NCBI GenBank assembly: GCA_000469685.2
Contig: LS997566.1
Span: 18,667,545-18,731,544 of the forward strand
DNA length: 64,000 bases
Source of the DNA: Haemonchus contortus
Lineage: Eukaryota; Nematoda; Chromadorea; Rhabditida; Trichostrongylidae
Direction: 5' to 3'
The notes below the pieces were generated by a model, which made no database searches, was not told the DNA's origin, and worked only from the letters and a program-made list of their open reading frames with translations. Shown here piece by piece: positions 46,401 to 60,411 of the stretch; the first letter of the stretch is position 1, and each line of letters starts with the position of its first letter. The position numbers and the translations under genes are program-made.

Positions 46401-49400
46401 GTTCCTTGATCAGAATTTCTTTTGCTATTTGACAGACCTTTTTCTTTTTGCTCTGTTTCTACAGTACCCGAAAGGTTTGGTGAAAGCTGCTTCTTTTTTC
46501 TCTTCTTTTACTAGTACTCAAACTTCCACACTGATGTGTACCTTTGCATCGATGGTTTTTGGATTTTCGGCGATTTTCATGACAGATTCTTTGCAAACGC
46601 TAAAAAAAATTGATGTCAATCAAGGTCGCAAACGTCTGCTGCAAAACTTTAAACTCAATCATAATGTCATCCGAAGCTTACTGGGGCCGCCCACTCATTT
46701 ACAGAAAAAGTCACCTACTGAGATTGCTTTGCGCTACCTCCATTTTTCGTTCAAATCGGTCTCTGCCCAGTAATTCATGTGGACTGCAGGGAAATGTGCT
46801 GTTTCCGCCGTTAGAAAGGGGAGCGGCCAAAAACGTGGCCTCCATTCTTCCCTAATAGCTTTTCAAAGCTCTCTGGTCACCTTCAAATACTTCATTGTTG
46901 ATACTAAAAACGATCTAATGCATAAATTTCTTCAGTGACAACTTATTGATGTTCGATTTATAAGTAACTAGAATAATCAGGTCTACAGCTGTTCCGAAAA
47001 ACCGCTGCTACTTTTTTATTCATGTCTTGCCATCCATTTTCTTAACCATCTGTGCTTTTGTTTCGCACTTGCTTGCTTCAAAATAGATATTAAAGTAAAA
47101 GCAAGCTCTCTAGCTGCACTGACCACGCAATCACCTCCCAGAGAGATGAGCCTATTATTCGTATGTCTGTGGATTTGCTGCCAGCCTTGGAAAGAGGCCT
47201 GTGCCTAGTTGTACACCGACTGCTAGAAATAGTTTCTGAGGCCTTTTGCTCAGTCAAACTACTTTCCCCCTTCAACGGAAGTTTAGTGAGCGGCCCATGG
47301 CCAGTATTCTTCAGCGTTGAATGTTCTATAAATCATCGAGCCCCTACTGGCTTCAATTTTTCTATATTCATAAAAATGATTGGTTTCAACGAGTGTGGTG
47401 GGTAATGGCCCAAATTTCGGAGTAGCAAAAGCTGCGCTGTAGGTGTATGATGATAATTTATGATGTATATGATGATAATGATGATAGAATTCACTCCTTG
47501 ATTTGAACTTTCTCAAGCGACCATTCTAACATCTCTTTTTTCTTTTCTTCGGTATCATGCCGGGCGGATCGCTATGCCAGGCTGTACGATTTTCAAAATC
47601 CAGTTACCACCAGTTCTTTTTTTGTCCGCCGCAGTGTTCCCTGATCTTCACATCTAATTCGATTACAGAAGTCATTGAGGCGTAGATCTGTTTTATGCGC
47701 TCAATTACATAAAATACCTTTTTTATAGAGTTGTTCAGCGTATGAGCGCATTACGGCCAGCTGAACAAGTGATAGCGATTTTTTAGAATTTCCAGGGATG
47801 ACTTATCTCATCAAGGGGGTCGGTTTATGGCAACAAACTTTAGTCGAGTAATTACCCATTTCACGCTTCAAATCGGTTGGGCCGCAGTTTGAATTGACAA
47901 TTTAAAAACAAAGTTCCCATGGAGTTTTGAAACATGCGGGCTCCTTTTTTGAAGCTCAAGCGAAGGGAGATGAAAACATTGGTAGACGTCAAGCCGAAAA
48001 ACTGTCAAAGCTCTGAACAGATCACACCATTCCCTTTGAAATTTATTGATTAACAAAAACTGATGAGGATTAGATTTGTTATATATTCAAATTGTTTTCG
48101 ATGTTTCAATAGACGATGATGAAGTAATATCCCTGTTCGCCTTTCTTGTTGGACTTACTGATTACGTTTATCCTCAGATGCAAGCTGCATTGTCCTTGCG
48201 ATCAACTTTCTGCAATACCAATGATGATGAAGTACATATGACATTATTGAGTACTTGTCCCTTTACCTCCTGTGCCAAATTGCTAACAAACAATGGTCAG
48301 TTGCAAATTTTCCTCTCTCTGGAAGCCATCGTTTTTCCGAATGCTCGGTAATGTCTATATTCCTGAAGAAGATATTTCTTAGCCAACATCAGCAGCTGCA
48401 ACATCTTATATCGTCGTGCATGAATTTTTTGCGTACAGTGCTGCTGGAATTCTCAGAGGGCAATTTTCAAACGTCTAAAGGGAACCTAGACATTGGAGAC
48501 TTCTGTTCCATCTCAGGAACCTTAAGCAGAGGATTGAATCCGAGACCTCCCCCTTACCTCTGCTCTAACGAGGACCAGCCGTTGTTCAGGATGTTCAGGC
48601 TTTTGCCTCCGTATCGAGTTTCTCATCAAAGTACGGCGTGCGGAGTGCGAATCCTTGGGGAAGATCAGTTGGCCAATTGAATACGTTAATTCATGGATGC
48701 GAGCTGCACTGTCTATGCAATCAACTTTCAGCAATATCAGCCTATTATATTTGCTTTTGTATTTTTACGAATTCGCAATATGTTACGAAAAAAAGCTGAA
48801 AGCTGTAGCCCGTACCTGTCATCCAGAACCATTACCTAGATGGTCCGCGAACACGAGCTCCTTTCCTGCCTCTAGTGGAAGTCATAACACTGTGCTCTGA
48901 ATAAGGAATCAAGTTTTGGGGTACTAATCTTGCACTGGATCTGTAGCTGCACTCAGTGGTTTGCTTTCACAGATTTTCTGTTAGTACGGATACTTACGAC
49001 TAGTTATACTACTTTCAGAAATCCAGTGATCGAGGTTCCCACAATACGCTGCGCTAGGCTCGCCCTTTATACGAAATTTTAGTTCAACGAAAATCTCTCC
49101 AAGGGATTGAAGGGAAATTCAACAATTCAAAACAATCCTCAAGGGAAGTCGCTACAATATTTGAAAGGTTTATCTCAGCATAAGTAGGCATTCGCTTAAA
49201 GATTTCTATCCGTGAGCGATTTGTGTTCTTATGTTGTTGTGGAAGTGCGCCATTTTGTCTTAGCGGCGACTCATCTGCGTTGAAATTAATAGATCGCTCC
49301 CATGGCTTCATTAGATATTGCCGGGATCGGGATTCGGGAGACAAATTGCCTTTTTTACTTATAGGAGTTCTTGCTTCTTTGTGACCATCGGATATTTCTC

Positions 49401-50500
49401 GTTGAGAACGAATCGTATTTCATATGGCATAGACTCACGAGTTTCCCCATGCATGCTTCAGATTTTTCTTTTTCCCTTCATATAAGTCTCACCCTTCTCA
49501 GTCTCACACAGTAAGGATACTTTACTTCCAATACAATGGGTGATAGTACGTCTGACGTTCAAATTGCCTTCTGCACTCCTGCTCTTCTCTTGTAGTAAGT
49601 TGCAGAGCTTTTTATTCATTCAGAATTTGACATTGTGCTCTTCTCACATCAAAGCATCCTTCCCAGACTCAGCAGAATTTCTCTTCAAATGTAGTTGTTT
49701 CTTCGGGACTCACTCACTGCACAAAATATTAATACTTAATAGTAACTAAACATTGTTTCTTGGAACGAACAAATGTGAAGAAGTTCTTCAACAATAATCG
49801 GCACTCTTTTTGTGATGCGCCATGCATTCATATTTTAATTGGAATTATGTTTGAATGGGTATTTATTGTATACAGTCATGGGAGAAGCGGTCAGCCCGTA
49901 TACAGGCAAATCTTGTAAAACTTAGACTGCTTGTCTCCCAAGAATCATCACAGAGTCATGAAGGGCCTAATTCGCCAGAACGAGTGTTGGTACCTGGATA
50001 TGAGAGTAGCATACCACGAACCAAATACAGCCCTTTTTAATTATTTATTTATCGCGCTATTGTTAAAGCAATGTACAGTGGTAAGTTTAAAATAACATCA
50101 GAATTACGATAGAGTAATCATCACGTCAAAGCTTTTGCAGCAATATGTAGCCCTGCCACTCAGCTGCTCCGGTGAGGCCTATTTCTACCATTTTTCAGAA
50201 GGCAGTATAGAAAAATGGTTTGAAAGTAGAAGAAGCATTCAAGCAGAAGATATCATGGGAAATCTAAGATGAGAAGAAAAGTCTCCATGATTGCTCAGAT
50301 AATCAAGTTATTTTATTATGCTTCTATTCAGGATGCCTTCGGGCACTCCGAACATTCCGCTTTTTAAAGTCAAGTGTATGCGACTGCTGTGAATGACCCC
50401 TGATTCCTTCAGCAATGATGCTTCTTTTACTCATTGTAACTTTTTACTCTTTCCACTCACTAAATGCGTTCTAAAATGACTCGATGTTTTGTTGACTGTT
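46401..50500. other. Region without recognisable genes
   Basis: Two direct copies of a 43-bp sequence (GATGC.AGCTGCA.TGTC..TGC.ATCAACTTTC) lie at about 48178-48221 and 48698-48741. Between them, on the minus strand, GGATTCAATCC near 48532-48545 suggests a worn tRNA-derived repeat. A GATAAT/GATGAT microsatellite-like stretch is at about 47450-47487. No coding gene recognised. Confidence 0.35.
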
Positions 50501-50530
50501 ATTACTTCGCAGCAATACGCGATCCGAAAA

Positions 50531-50626
50531 TCTTACAAGGTTTGCGATGTGCCCCGAGAGCACGAGCACGGGTTCGAGTCCCGCCCGAGGCTGAAACTTT
50601 GTCCACGAATCGCCAACCTTGTAAGA
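50531..50626 (+). repeat. Hairpin with a tRNA-type B box
   Basis: 18-bp inverted ends (50531-50548 and 50609-50626, one mismatch) enclose GCACGGGTTCGAGTCCCGCC, a perfect B box (GGTTCGAGTCC) inside its own small stem. It could be an RNA polymerase III-transcribed repeat or a structured RNA. It does not fold as a standard tRNA that I can recognise. Confidence 0.5.
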
Positions 50627-50881
50627 CATTCATGAATTACTAGTACACGCACTGGGACTGGGATGTTTAACCTGATGATGATTTGGTTTTTCCAAAATCC
50701 AAAAAAAAAGATAAAATACTCCCAGTGAAGAGCTTCCAGCGCATGTGATGTGTTATCCGACACATAGAATTATTCATATGAAAATTACTCCATCTGTAAG
50801 ACTTTTCCCATTGCTGGCATCGCTGAATGTAGTTTTTGACGGTGGAAACACGGAAGTTAAAAAAAAAAGGATAAAGTTTTT

Positions 50882-50970
50882 GGCGTTTATCAATCCCGTG
50901 TGAGGGATGCGTCCCCGCACTCGACTTCCATTCAGAATCGCAGTGGTGTACCTTGCGGTGGTATACGTTC
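50882..50970 (-). repeat. tRNA-derived SINE family A, 3' part
   Basis: On the minus strand: GCGATTCTGAATGGAAGTCG, then GGACGCATCCCTCACACGGG, then ATTGATAAACGCC. These words recur in the same order at 61565-61640 and 63900-63955. Confidence 0.65.
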
Positions 50971-53900
50971 TTTTCCATGGGCATGCACTTTTCACTCGAT
51001 AGGTGTGAATAGCAGTGTAACGAACTGGTAATAGCTGACGTGTTACTCTCCCTTGCCAATCCAGATCTAATGTTGGGTTTCTTCCTTGTCTTCCGCTGAA
51101 TCAAGCTAGATGATAGGCCTCCGAATGAGTTCTTTGGGTGGAACAGGTTGTTCATCGAAGAAATGGTGAAGAGGTGAAAAATTGTTAGAGTGCCGCTTCA
51201 ATTTCTGCAGGATCATTCCACGCATTTCTCCGATAACTCGTAAGTTACCGTTGGACTTAATGTCAAGAATGTCAAAAATAGTGACCTCAACCTTAGCCTC
51301 TGGAACCCGCTGTATTGATCAGGTACATAATTATACGCTCCAACAGCTTTGTGTGGATCAATTACGTATCATGGAATGGGTTTGTTCATGACTTACTGAT
51401 TCTGAATATACCTGACTTCATTTCAGACTTCGATAAGTGGGAACAGGTAATCCGATATACTAGGTTGATGCTTCTATTTTTTTGCACCATGTTTCATTCT
51501 TCCGAATTTCATTTGCATGGATGTAGGTATTTCGCCGTAACGTTGCATGAAGTGGATATGATACTCTCTGGTCTCTAGCTATCACTCGCCCACCCTGCAT
51601 TTGAAGGTCACTATGCCGCACAATTTTCACAAGTTCAGTCACAGAGGATGAGGTCAGAAGGGCATTCGACGACTTCTTCAAGTCCCAGCCCCGTCCTTCT
51701 GAGACGATGGAGTCGACAAACTGCCTGAGCATTGGAGTCGAGCAATGGATGGTGATGGTACACACCTCCAATCTTCAGGCTGGTTCGCTATTAGGATATT
51801 TACGAAAAAGTCGGGGGAAAGAACTTATGCAAACCTAATAATTTTTCTTTGCATCATCCTAGATGTCGGAACTAGAATCGCACCTTCCGCGCAACACTTC
51901 CACATACATATCTCATTCTCCAACCTTTTGCCTTGATTCATTATAATATATAAAATTGGGTTTGATTTTTTGAACAATCCTACACTACTTATCTCACAAT
52001 GAATATCAGTCAAGGCACGATTATTTACAATAATATTTGATAATCCCCCGATTAAAATATTTCCTTTAGTTTCTGAATGTGTAATGCATATCTTCAAAAG
52101 ACATTTTCCTGCCCAAGTGTGCTTTTCTTGAAGTGTAGGGCAGTTGGATCGACCTAGGTCGACATGTGGGGCACTGATCCAATAGGCCTATAAAAAGTAT
52201 GAGAAGAGTCTTTCCAATGGCCCTGAGTGTCAATTGCTGTATAGTGAGAGTGGCCTTCCGTCTTCTGCAATTCCATTGTAGCCGTTCAATCACTCCTATT
52301 TCAAGTTCTCTCATATCGAAGCAAGCTAGTCAGGTCATACTCACGGAATCTCCTCATTCTGACCCATCGCCTATGGGTGACTATCCCAAGGAGCACACAT
52401 TGACCGACAGCGAAACAGCAGCTTTTCCATTATTTGTATGAAAATAGCTACAGTGAACCAGTAGAAAAGTGGTCGCCGATCCTGATCGCATTAAAAGCCT
52501 TTTTCTTTCTTTTCATTAATTCCCCATACTTCGGTCACTCATTGAAGGGGCAGAAAATTGCAGGCGACTCGCTACCTCTAACGGTGAAGGCCACAAAGCT
52601 TCCTTTCTCCCCGATTCAATGACACTTTGCAACACCGTCAGTTGCGCCATTCAACAATAGGAAAGCGTATTGAGTTCCGGTTCCAACAAAGGTAGACAAC
52701 GTTCTTTCGTTCCTCTAAACTCTATGTGACCTGTTCTATCGGACCAAACCCCCTTATTAACTTCCCAGTCCAGCCCATGCAAACATGTCATCAGTAAAAT
52801 AAAATGAAGCTGTAGTTTGACTTGTTCAGTGTCCAAAGGGTTTAGTTCAACGCTTGAAGGTCTCCGTTTCCACTCGGATTCTACTATTCCTAGTTTCCTC
52901 ACATCTTTATTAGGTACATTTCCGAAAGTTTGACAGTCATTGTCCGTTATGTCATACCCTATATGAATGTTGCTCTCTAAACATTGCACTTTGTGTCCCT
53001 TCAATAAGATTTTCAATTCTATCTCAGATAGCATAGCTAGATTTGGATGACTGCAGTACTTATGTGACCGCCATTCCGAAATCCGAGGTTTTACCTCTGG
53101 AGGTGTCTCAGTGTTATAAAATAGCACAGTCACAGCCGCGGTATGTGGCATGCGTCCCATTTCAATTCACTGTTCCAATGCTTTCTGGCCTGACTAATAC
53201 TGCCCAGGCTTCGCGCACCAGTTAGCAAAAACAAATCTTCTAGAGTCAAGGTTCCATTACTATATATTTTCAATCGAAATACTTCGCAAAGGAACCAGTA
53301 GGGGTCACAGGATTCTCGCTTCCTTATAAAAAGAAAATGACGAGGTTACACGAGCTTCTCATACCCAGGGATCAATTAGCTGGGTGCAATTTGTGTATGA
53401 GGGTTGAACTATCAACTGACAATCTCTCCACTGATCTCAGAAGTGAATAAAGTAACGTGGCTAACAGTCTACGTAAACAAAAAGGTTAAGAGAGAGGTCT
53501 TACATTATCAATGTTCCAAATTTTCTTTGTGAAGACAGGAACTTCAGCAAGTTGGTATTATGAGGAAAACTCCATTGCAAGCATTTCTGAGAGTGCAAGT
53601 TTACGGTTTTTTGCCCTGTCGTTGCTATGTAAGGGAATCTGATTATGAGACCTCGACATGACTGAATGAAGCTTTCTACGAGTGCCCTTGCAGTGACTCG
53701 GAGCAGCATTATTCGATTATGAGGTGGATCTGTCGTTCATAGAAGTCTCCATCCGATCCGTGTACACCGGTACAACCTGTCCTTTTTTTGTCGTTTTCCG
53801 TCGGTACAACCTGCTGAAGGTTTCAGGTATTTTTGTGTGTGGGTGTTCAGCCTGGGAACAAATCCACTCAATTCCACAAAATTTCATTGCCTATAGGCTT

Positions 53901-56900
53901 TCTTGCTGAGAAAAACATAGAAATGCAACAGTGTCTGTCTCAGGACACTCACTTTGAGTCCCTTTATTTCTTGTATCGGACCTAATTTGTTCACTTCCAT
54001 TTCATTGTTTGCTGCTTTTTCGTGGAGTTGGTCCAACACCAACCCTGCATCATCCTAGGAGGGCAATAAAATCCTTTTCTCAGTTTTGATAGAGCCATAC
54101 ATACAGTAAACTATACTCCATGTGGAGCATAAGAAATCCTCTTGAGATCATTGAGGCGGCTTTTTTCCTTTATAGAGCCCAAGTGGCTCATTCCGCAGTA
54201 GATTCTGGTTCTATAGCAACCCCATTAAGAAGGTACACGGCCGGTCGGAGGGCAGTGAAAAAACCTTTATGGGATACCTTCATCTGTCGCCTAAGAGGTC
54301 CTGTAAAGTAAGAATCCTCGACGAAAACGCTCGCACTTCTGAGCCATAGCATGGGCTCCCATCTTTGCTTATCGCCAAATGTGCCGTTAACTTTGAAGGT
54401 GAGGGCTCCACTTCGCGATGTGTTGGCCACTGTTAAGCTTGCAACATGTACTTACTTCTTAGCGATGCGATCTGAGCACCACTGTTTCTTAAATGAGTGT
54501 GGGCATCGAACAGGGATTGTCCCCTTTAGCTGTCGAGACTTACTCTGAATGCCTGGATTCGTTTTTCATAGTAGGGAGATTACGTGAAATTAAAATTAGG
54601 TGAGATTCCATCAAATTTTTGGGCCAAGTACTCCCCACAAAATGGGTTCAGCTCCTAGTTGGTACGATTTTATACACCTACTTGAAGGCACACTGGTTCT
54701 TATGGAAAGGAATTCTAGCTAATAGTCGGTCGACATAAGGACATAAGAACAGCAAAATACGATCCAGAATGGCGCAATAAAGGGTCAAAGCTCACTCACT
54801 CTGCTCTGCTCAGCAACGTTGAGCGAGGTTAGTGAATTTCACTTTCTCTTGCATCAAATTTGAACGCTTCTGAAAATTACGCCTCGACTTCAACATACAT
54901 CGATTCTCCAGAGGTTGTACCTCCTTCCCAGTCCATTATCTTCGGAACCAATCGATTATGGTTATAGCAATTTCATCCCACTTTTGTAAAATTAATTTCG
55001 GCCGGTTTCGCTCCCTAGGCTTTCCGTCGATGCAGGTGCGAAGGTGTAGCTTTCCATGGGTGTAGGTGTCAAGGTGTAAGCGACGTTCTGGCTGTAACTC
55101 TCGAACATCAAGAAGTTCATCCAAATGAGTCGGTAATTCAAAAGATGATCTTTGACATTCGGCAGTTAGCCAAGATCATCGACAATACGTGCATGCAATC
55201 ATTTGGTATGTTAAACGAAGACAGCTGGTGGCAAACTCATTGTGGACGTTGCCATTTTTTGAAACTTCTCTATTTCACTTCCCCTTTTGGTACCACATAA
55301 TCAAAACTGACTTTCACACAATAGTCGCCGAACCACTTTTTTTCTTCAATTTTTTTTGACGTTCACGAATGCACCCCACTGGAAATGTCGGCTTGATTGT
55401 GATGCTGTTTGAAGGGAAACAGGTAGTGATTCCTATATGGAAACCTAGGCAGGATTCGTCTGCGTCTACTCGGCAGAAAGTTCACTTCGCTAAGTCTTTT
55501 TACTATTTTCTATGCCTCTGAACATTTAGCTATGCAAACCATTGACAGCAAAACTTATGGCGATATACTGGTTACCAGGGACACAATTTCTTATGAGCAT
55601 TTAGCTGCAAGCACGCCTCTCGTCCGGCTTCAAACTGTCGCGAAGAAGCTATTCTTTGCCGGAAGTGGTTTATTTACTTGTTATAGTTCATTAGCAATTT
55701 TATTGGAGCAGCTGCCTCCTATACCCAACCTGCTGGTGTTCCTTGGATATTTTCAACCCATCCCGTCAGATTGCTTGTCAATTTCCATCCAATATTGCGC
55801 TGAATGAGTGTTTTTGAAGCTTTTGTGATTCAATGGGTTCGTTTTCGCTATGAATGCCCTATTTGGTATTTAAATATCAATAGCAACTTAAACAAAAAGC
55901 ATAGAATTGACTTGTATGAAGAATTGGCAGAATACATCTCTTTCTTGTAGCTGTAAAAAGGGAACGACAAGTGAAGAGAATAAGATTTTGCGGTAATCAA
56001 GAACTCAGGGCCTTAAAGAGGCCACGTTCCTTGTTCTCTAAGCGGGCCACCCGTTCTCTAGGCACTGATCAGCATTTCATTTCCCTTCATTTCTCTTTTT
56101 TTACTTTTCATTTCCGCTATCGCGTAACGATGTTAGCTCCAGAAGTGAAAGATTTCTTCCAAGCGCGATGAAACCACCTATTCTACTCAGCTACAAACAA
56201 CCAGTGACTACGTCCTCTCAAATAATCTCCAGTTCACGTTCTTTTCGGTTAGTCGAATTCATTCGAAGATCTCTTGGCCTTAACTTATCATACATCAATA
56301 ATTAGTATACCCGCAATGCTAGGTAAACAGTGGTAATGGTACGATAGCATTTATGTGCTGACTATACTAGTTTTTAGTTCCCAGCCTCTCAAATGAAAGT
56401 TCCAACCTATTTATTTATGATGTTACAGCATCTGAACAATTATAGTAATAAGTAAGTGGTAACAAAATAAAAAATCATGAACAAATAGATCAACCAGTTT
56501 GCGAGCCAGCAGCTGAATTTCAAGCCAGTGTATCTGTCGTGTTGAGTGTTTGTTTGTTTTTTGTCTATACCGATATAAATGAAGAAAGAAGCTAGATGAA
56601 GGCTGGTCCATCATGGTGATGTGATTCCACCCATATGCTCTACTTTCAGTGAGAATCGTAGCGACATTTGAACACATATTTAGCCAATGCGGGGCCTCTG
56701 GTGTACCAGCGCTTTTTACTGAGTAAGTATGACACGAATCAAACCAGTGCGGAGCCTAATCGGTCTAGCTAGGATTTGGCTGCCATTATTCAAGATCTAT
56801 GGCCAACCTTTTTGAAACTATTCACCTCTATCTAAGTATATATAACCGAAGATATTGTTAAATAATAAGTAGTACCTGATGTCAATATTGAAGAATAGCT

Positions 56901-57514
56901 TATCGCTTCTTCAAATATATTTTCTGCAAAAGATCTTCATTATCAAAAAAGCAAGGGAAAAACGGAGGATCGCAAAATGAGTTTAACATGGCTTTCAATG
57001 AATGGTAATGAGCCCGCTTAGCTTGTTTCGATCTCGTGGGAAATCAGAGATCAGCTGTGCGGAGCTGCATTTTCTTACTCTTCCTAACTTTTCCATGTGC
57101 AATCTGTTGGCTTTCCTACTGAGAGAAATCAAAGATCTCTTTTTGGCAGTAGAGCTGAATCCTTTTCAAATTTCTCTTCAGAATCATGTCTTTCCAACAA
57201 TTATAAATATTCTATATTCTGTTAGTTTTTGTTAAGAACAATGACATTCCTATCACGGTTCCGACACAGATATGCCCATCAATTCCTCATAGAAAACCGA
57301 TTTTCTCTTATAGTTTTTCCTACAAAACGCGCTGCTAACCAGTTACAGTGAGTGCTCGTTCCTGTTGGAAACATTTTCTTTTGCAATTGCGTCAATGCTA
57401 ATAATCATTTTAATGTACAGAATGGTTAAACTACCCATGGTCTCTTATTGTGATAGTTTTAAACGATCTCTTTATAAAAGGAGCCCCCCTATGAAAGAAG
57501 TCCTAAATTCTTTG
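50971..57514. other. Region without recognisable genes
   Basis: The longest open frame is 169 codons on the minus strand at 52651-53160. It has no recognisable domain or signal peptide, and no clear splice partners; it may be chance. Nothing else is supported. Confidence 0.35.
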
Positions 57515-57570
57515 GGTATTAATCACTCCCAAGTAAGGGATGCGCCTCGCATTCGACTTCCATTTTGAAT
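57515..57570 (-). repeat. SINE family A, 3' fragment
   Basis: On the minus strand: ATGGAAGTCGAATGCGAGGC, GCATCCCTTACTTGGGAG, TGATTAATACC. Matches the 3' end of the copy at 61362-61642. Confidence 0.6.
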
Positions 57571-57804
57571 CTCTTTATGAGTCGGCAGTATGCCAATACA
57601 TACATATATACGTGTATGCTGACCTCCTCTTGCCCAGCAATATTACTATCCCACAACACTTTGAGTGGGACGGCTTATGCGAAATTTTCTGCTTCCTTGT
57701 CGTACATTCCCGGGTAGTTCTGAGAAGGGCGAATTATGAGTGAATTTTGGGTTAGAAGTTTTTGAATTTCTTTGAATTTGGGATCGAGCTTTAGCTCTCA
57801 TATT

Positions 57805-58019
57805 CTCGATGAGTCCGACTAAGGCTCCTGTTATTCTGAGATAGCTTAATTGGATTGGACTCGTCTAGGAGGACAGAAGCACTGACTTTTTCATACGGCT
57901 GACCGCCGCAAGTCATTGTAGTATGGGCTGCAAACGCATCCATAACGCCAATACGATTCCGATGGATATCAAATGCGGAGCGCGCCACACGAATGAGATT
58001 TGTTAATGCTTTAGACTTC
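57805..58019 (+). repeat. SINE family A copy
   Basis: ATTCTGAGATAGCTTAATTGG, then CTCGTCTAGGAGGACAGAAG, CACTGACTTT, GCTGACCGCCGCAAGTCATT, and GTTAATGCTTTA at the end follow the order of the 61362-61642 copy. The tRNA-like head is degraded or missing. Confidence 0.65.
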
Positions 58020-59337
58020 GTTCTCTGCAAAGGCAACGGAGAAGTTCTAATGTCTGACCCTTACTTTTAGAAAAGTTGAATTTTAAATTGGTTCAACCTT
58101 TTGGTTCGCCAGAACACCTGTCCTGCAAAACCTCTCAAGTCGCGTGAATCGCGAGGAAAGTAAGAATAGTAGAGATACAAAGAAGCAAACCTTCTTGAAA
58201 GTATCCCAGGCGAAATGTGCTGATTTTGCCTGCAACTATGTATGTGAGAAAAAATCTAGAAAAAAACTAAAAGGCGTGAAAAAGGAGAAAGACCTTTCAA
58301 ATACCGCAAATGTCTCGACCTCTTTTTGCCCCTATCATTTGCTTCTCAGATGGTTCAAGCTACTACTATGAAGTTCAGACTGGATGATCAAGAAAGCGAC
58401 TTGTTTTGGACGTGAATTGTACGCCACGGATCGTGGTTCAATTTGAATCGTTCTACAGTTGAAACTTTATAGAATTAAAAAAGGGCTCTTCATTTTGTTA
58501 ATTCTCCTCAGAATGGTGGATGCTTCCTATCATATTATGTTGCGTAGTGGACCATCCTCGATTTGAGGAGTTTGGCGATCCATTGCTTTTTAATAGATCA
58601 AGCTCATTCATACCTGCGACAAGATGCTTTGAAGTCCGAATTTCTCGGTAATCACTCAAGGACGTCCCCTCCTGGCCACCTCTGGCAAAGATAGCAGAGT
58701 TCTCGGGAGATCCTAATCAGTCATGCTCACTTATGCCTTCATTCCCATGCTCCATGATAAAGCACGAGCAATTCAAAAACTATAGAAATTAGTAATTTCG
58801 AATGCTGTGTATTGGCAAAGAAGTTTGTCGCATAGGCGTGGATGGCTCAAAAGTTGTATAGGTCAACAATTCATGTTGTGGGCTATCGTCTTACCAGCGA
58901 GCTCTCTACAACAAAGATAAGCTTGGGCATATCGGTCCAGCGGAGATAAGCTTGGGCATGTCGGTCATAGTCAACAGGGTTGACGTGCAGAGTGTAGAAA
59001 TAACACGCTTCCTCCCTCTGACTTGGTCTTTAAAAAGGCTTTGTGGCCGGCGACGACTTCTTGACGGCAGCGAGGCGTCCGCAGTCGTTTCCGTTGTAAA
59101 CTGCTGCGACCTTACGGCGGTGTTTCATACTATAAAAACGTCAGCAACAGCGAAGACCGTGTGGCCTCTGAACCGATTGTTTTACTCCAGTCAGCTATTA
59201 CTTGCGTGTATGCCGCTGTAATCATTCTTCTTCAAATTGAGTTCCTAAAAATCTCTTTCTCAATTCAGGTTCTCCTCCTGAACCCACCCCTCTCAAATTT
59301 TTCTGAGGAATAATTCAACGTATTCTCTGGGTTCTTA
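58020..59337. other. Region without recognised genes; one GC-rich open stretch
   Basis: A direct repeat AGATAAGCTTGGGCAT(A/G)TCGG occurs twice at about 58915-58960. On the minus strand 59128-59030 a GC-rich 32-codon frame (MKHRRKVAAVYNGNDCGRLA, ending SPATKPF and TAA) follows TTTTTATAG, an acceptor-like word. It could be a terminal exon or a short ORF, but no family was recognised. Confidence 0.25.
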
Positions 59338-59700
59338 CCAGGGAAGGATCCCAAGTCGAAGTGGCCATTTGAAATGAGACCTTCAGTGATAGACGTGTTT
59401 TTGGATGCTGAGTTCAAATCTGCTTTCCAAATTTGCCGAGCGTTTCTCTGAACAGAGTTATGAGGGTGGTTTTAGGGAACTTAACATGAGAAAACTTAAA
59501 TTACATGGATGTTCCTCAGATCTCAACGGCGGCTTGGTGTAGTGGTAAGCGTGGCGCTTTATAGGCGAGAGGCTTGGGATCGAGTCTTTTGGGAGACGGA
59601 GTTTTTGCATTACATAGGATTTCCCCTTCAAGGTCTAGAAAATACTGTTATGGTGAGATTATCACGTTTTATGACCTTTTAATGCTTTTACTGATATTTA
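59338..59700 (+). repeat. Repeat family B, copy 2 (left half of an inverted pair)
   Basis: Starts CCAGGGAAGGATCCCAAGTCG and runs through a tRNA-like segment GGCTTGGTGTAGTGGTAAGCG with TTGGGATCGAGTC about 40 bases later, then ATTACATAGGATTTCC. Its reverse complement is at 60412-60781. Confidence 0.75.
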
Positions 59701-60411
59701 CCCACATAAACTAATACTTTAGTTTTACTCGCATACCCATGCACTCCATATTCACAGTAGGATAACTTTTGTCACTTGAATGAACAAATGTGATACTCTA
59801 GTACGCAATGCTTGAAACAAAGAAGCTTCTAACAACGGGAGCAACGGATGAAGAAGAACTCGTCACAGTTCATTGCTTCACACTTACTAACCCCAAATCA
59901 GAAGGAAAACAGAACTGTGTAGGCGTCCCAAAATCACCCGGGTGAGTGCTTAAGTAGTCGGCGGCATACCATGAATATATGAGAAATTTCCTAAATCTAG
60001 CCGGACAGAACTGAAAGGGACAAGCGACAGTGAGCGAGAAGTGGGGTCTCATGCATGCAAAAGTTGAGATTATGAGCTATTTCATATGAGGTGGTGCGTT
60101 CAACCATATTTTTAAAAGGAAATGAGAAATAAGCTTCTATCGGGCTGCATTAGCCTCGTACTAGCCTCGAGCAGGGTGTCAATCCCTTCACCTGCTTTGT
60201 AGATCTGGGGTGCACTGAATAGCTTTCTGGTCTCCGAGTCCACTATCACCAGCGCCGGTGTTGGTAAGACCGGAGCTGTTATGCACCATCGCACCCAATC
60301 TAGCATCAGCACCCACTCTAGCATCATCATTGCTCATCATATGCATTTTGCCTCCCGGACCTCCAGATTTTGCGCACGGAGGAATCTCCCACTCGGTAAC
60401 AGGTAGGTAGG
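59701..60411. other. Spacer between the inverted family B copies
   Basis: Short open frames on the minus strand overlap (60112-60529) but show no domain. A GTAG microsatellite is at about 60402-60415. Confidence 0.35.

Noticed and set aside
50667..51155. 162-codon minus-strand open frame
   Set aside because: It runs through a SINE family A fragment and low-complexity sequence, so it is a chance frame.
52651..53160. 169-codon minus-strand open frame
   Set aside because: The longest open frame in the gene-poor part, but without any recognisable motif, partner exon or signal; kept only as a note.
59531..59600. Functional tRNA gene
   Set aside because: A-box and B-box-like words are present, but the flanks belong to a dispersed repeat with an inverted copy and the stems do not close as a tRNA.
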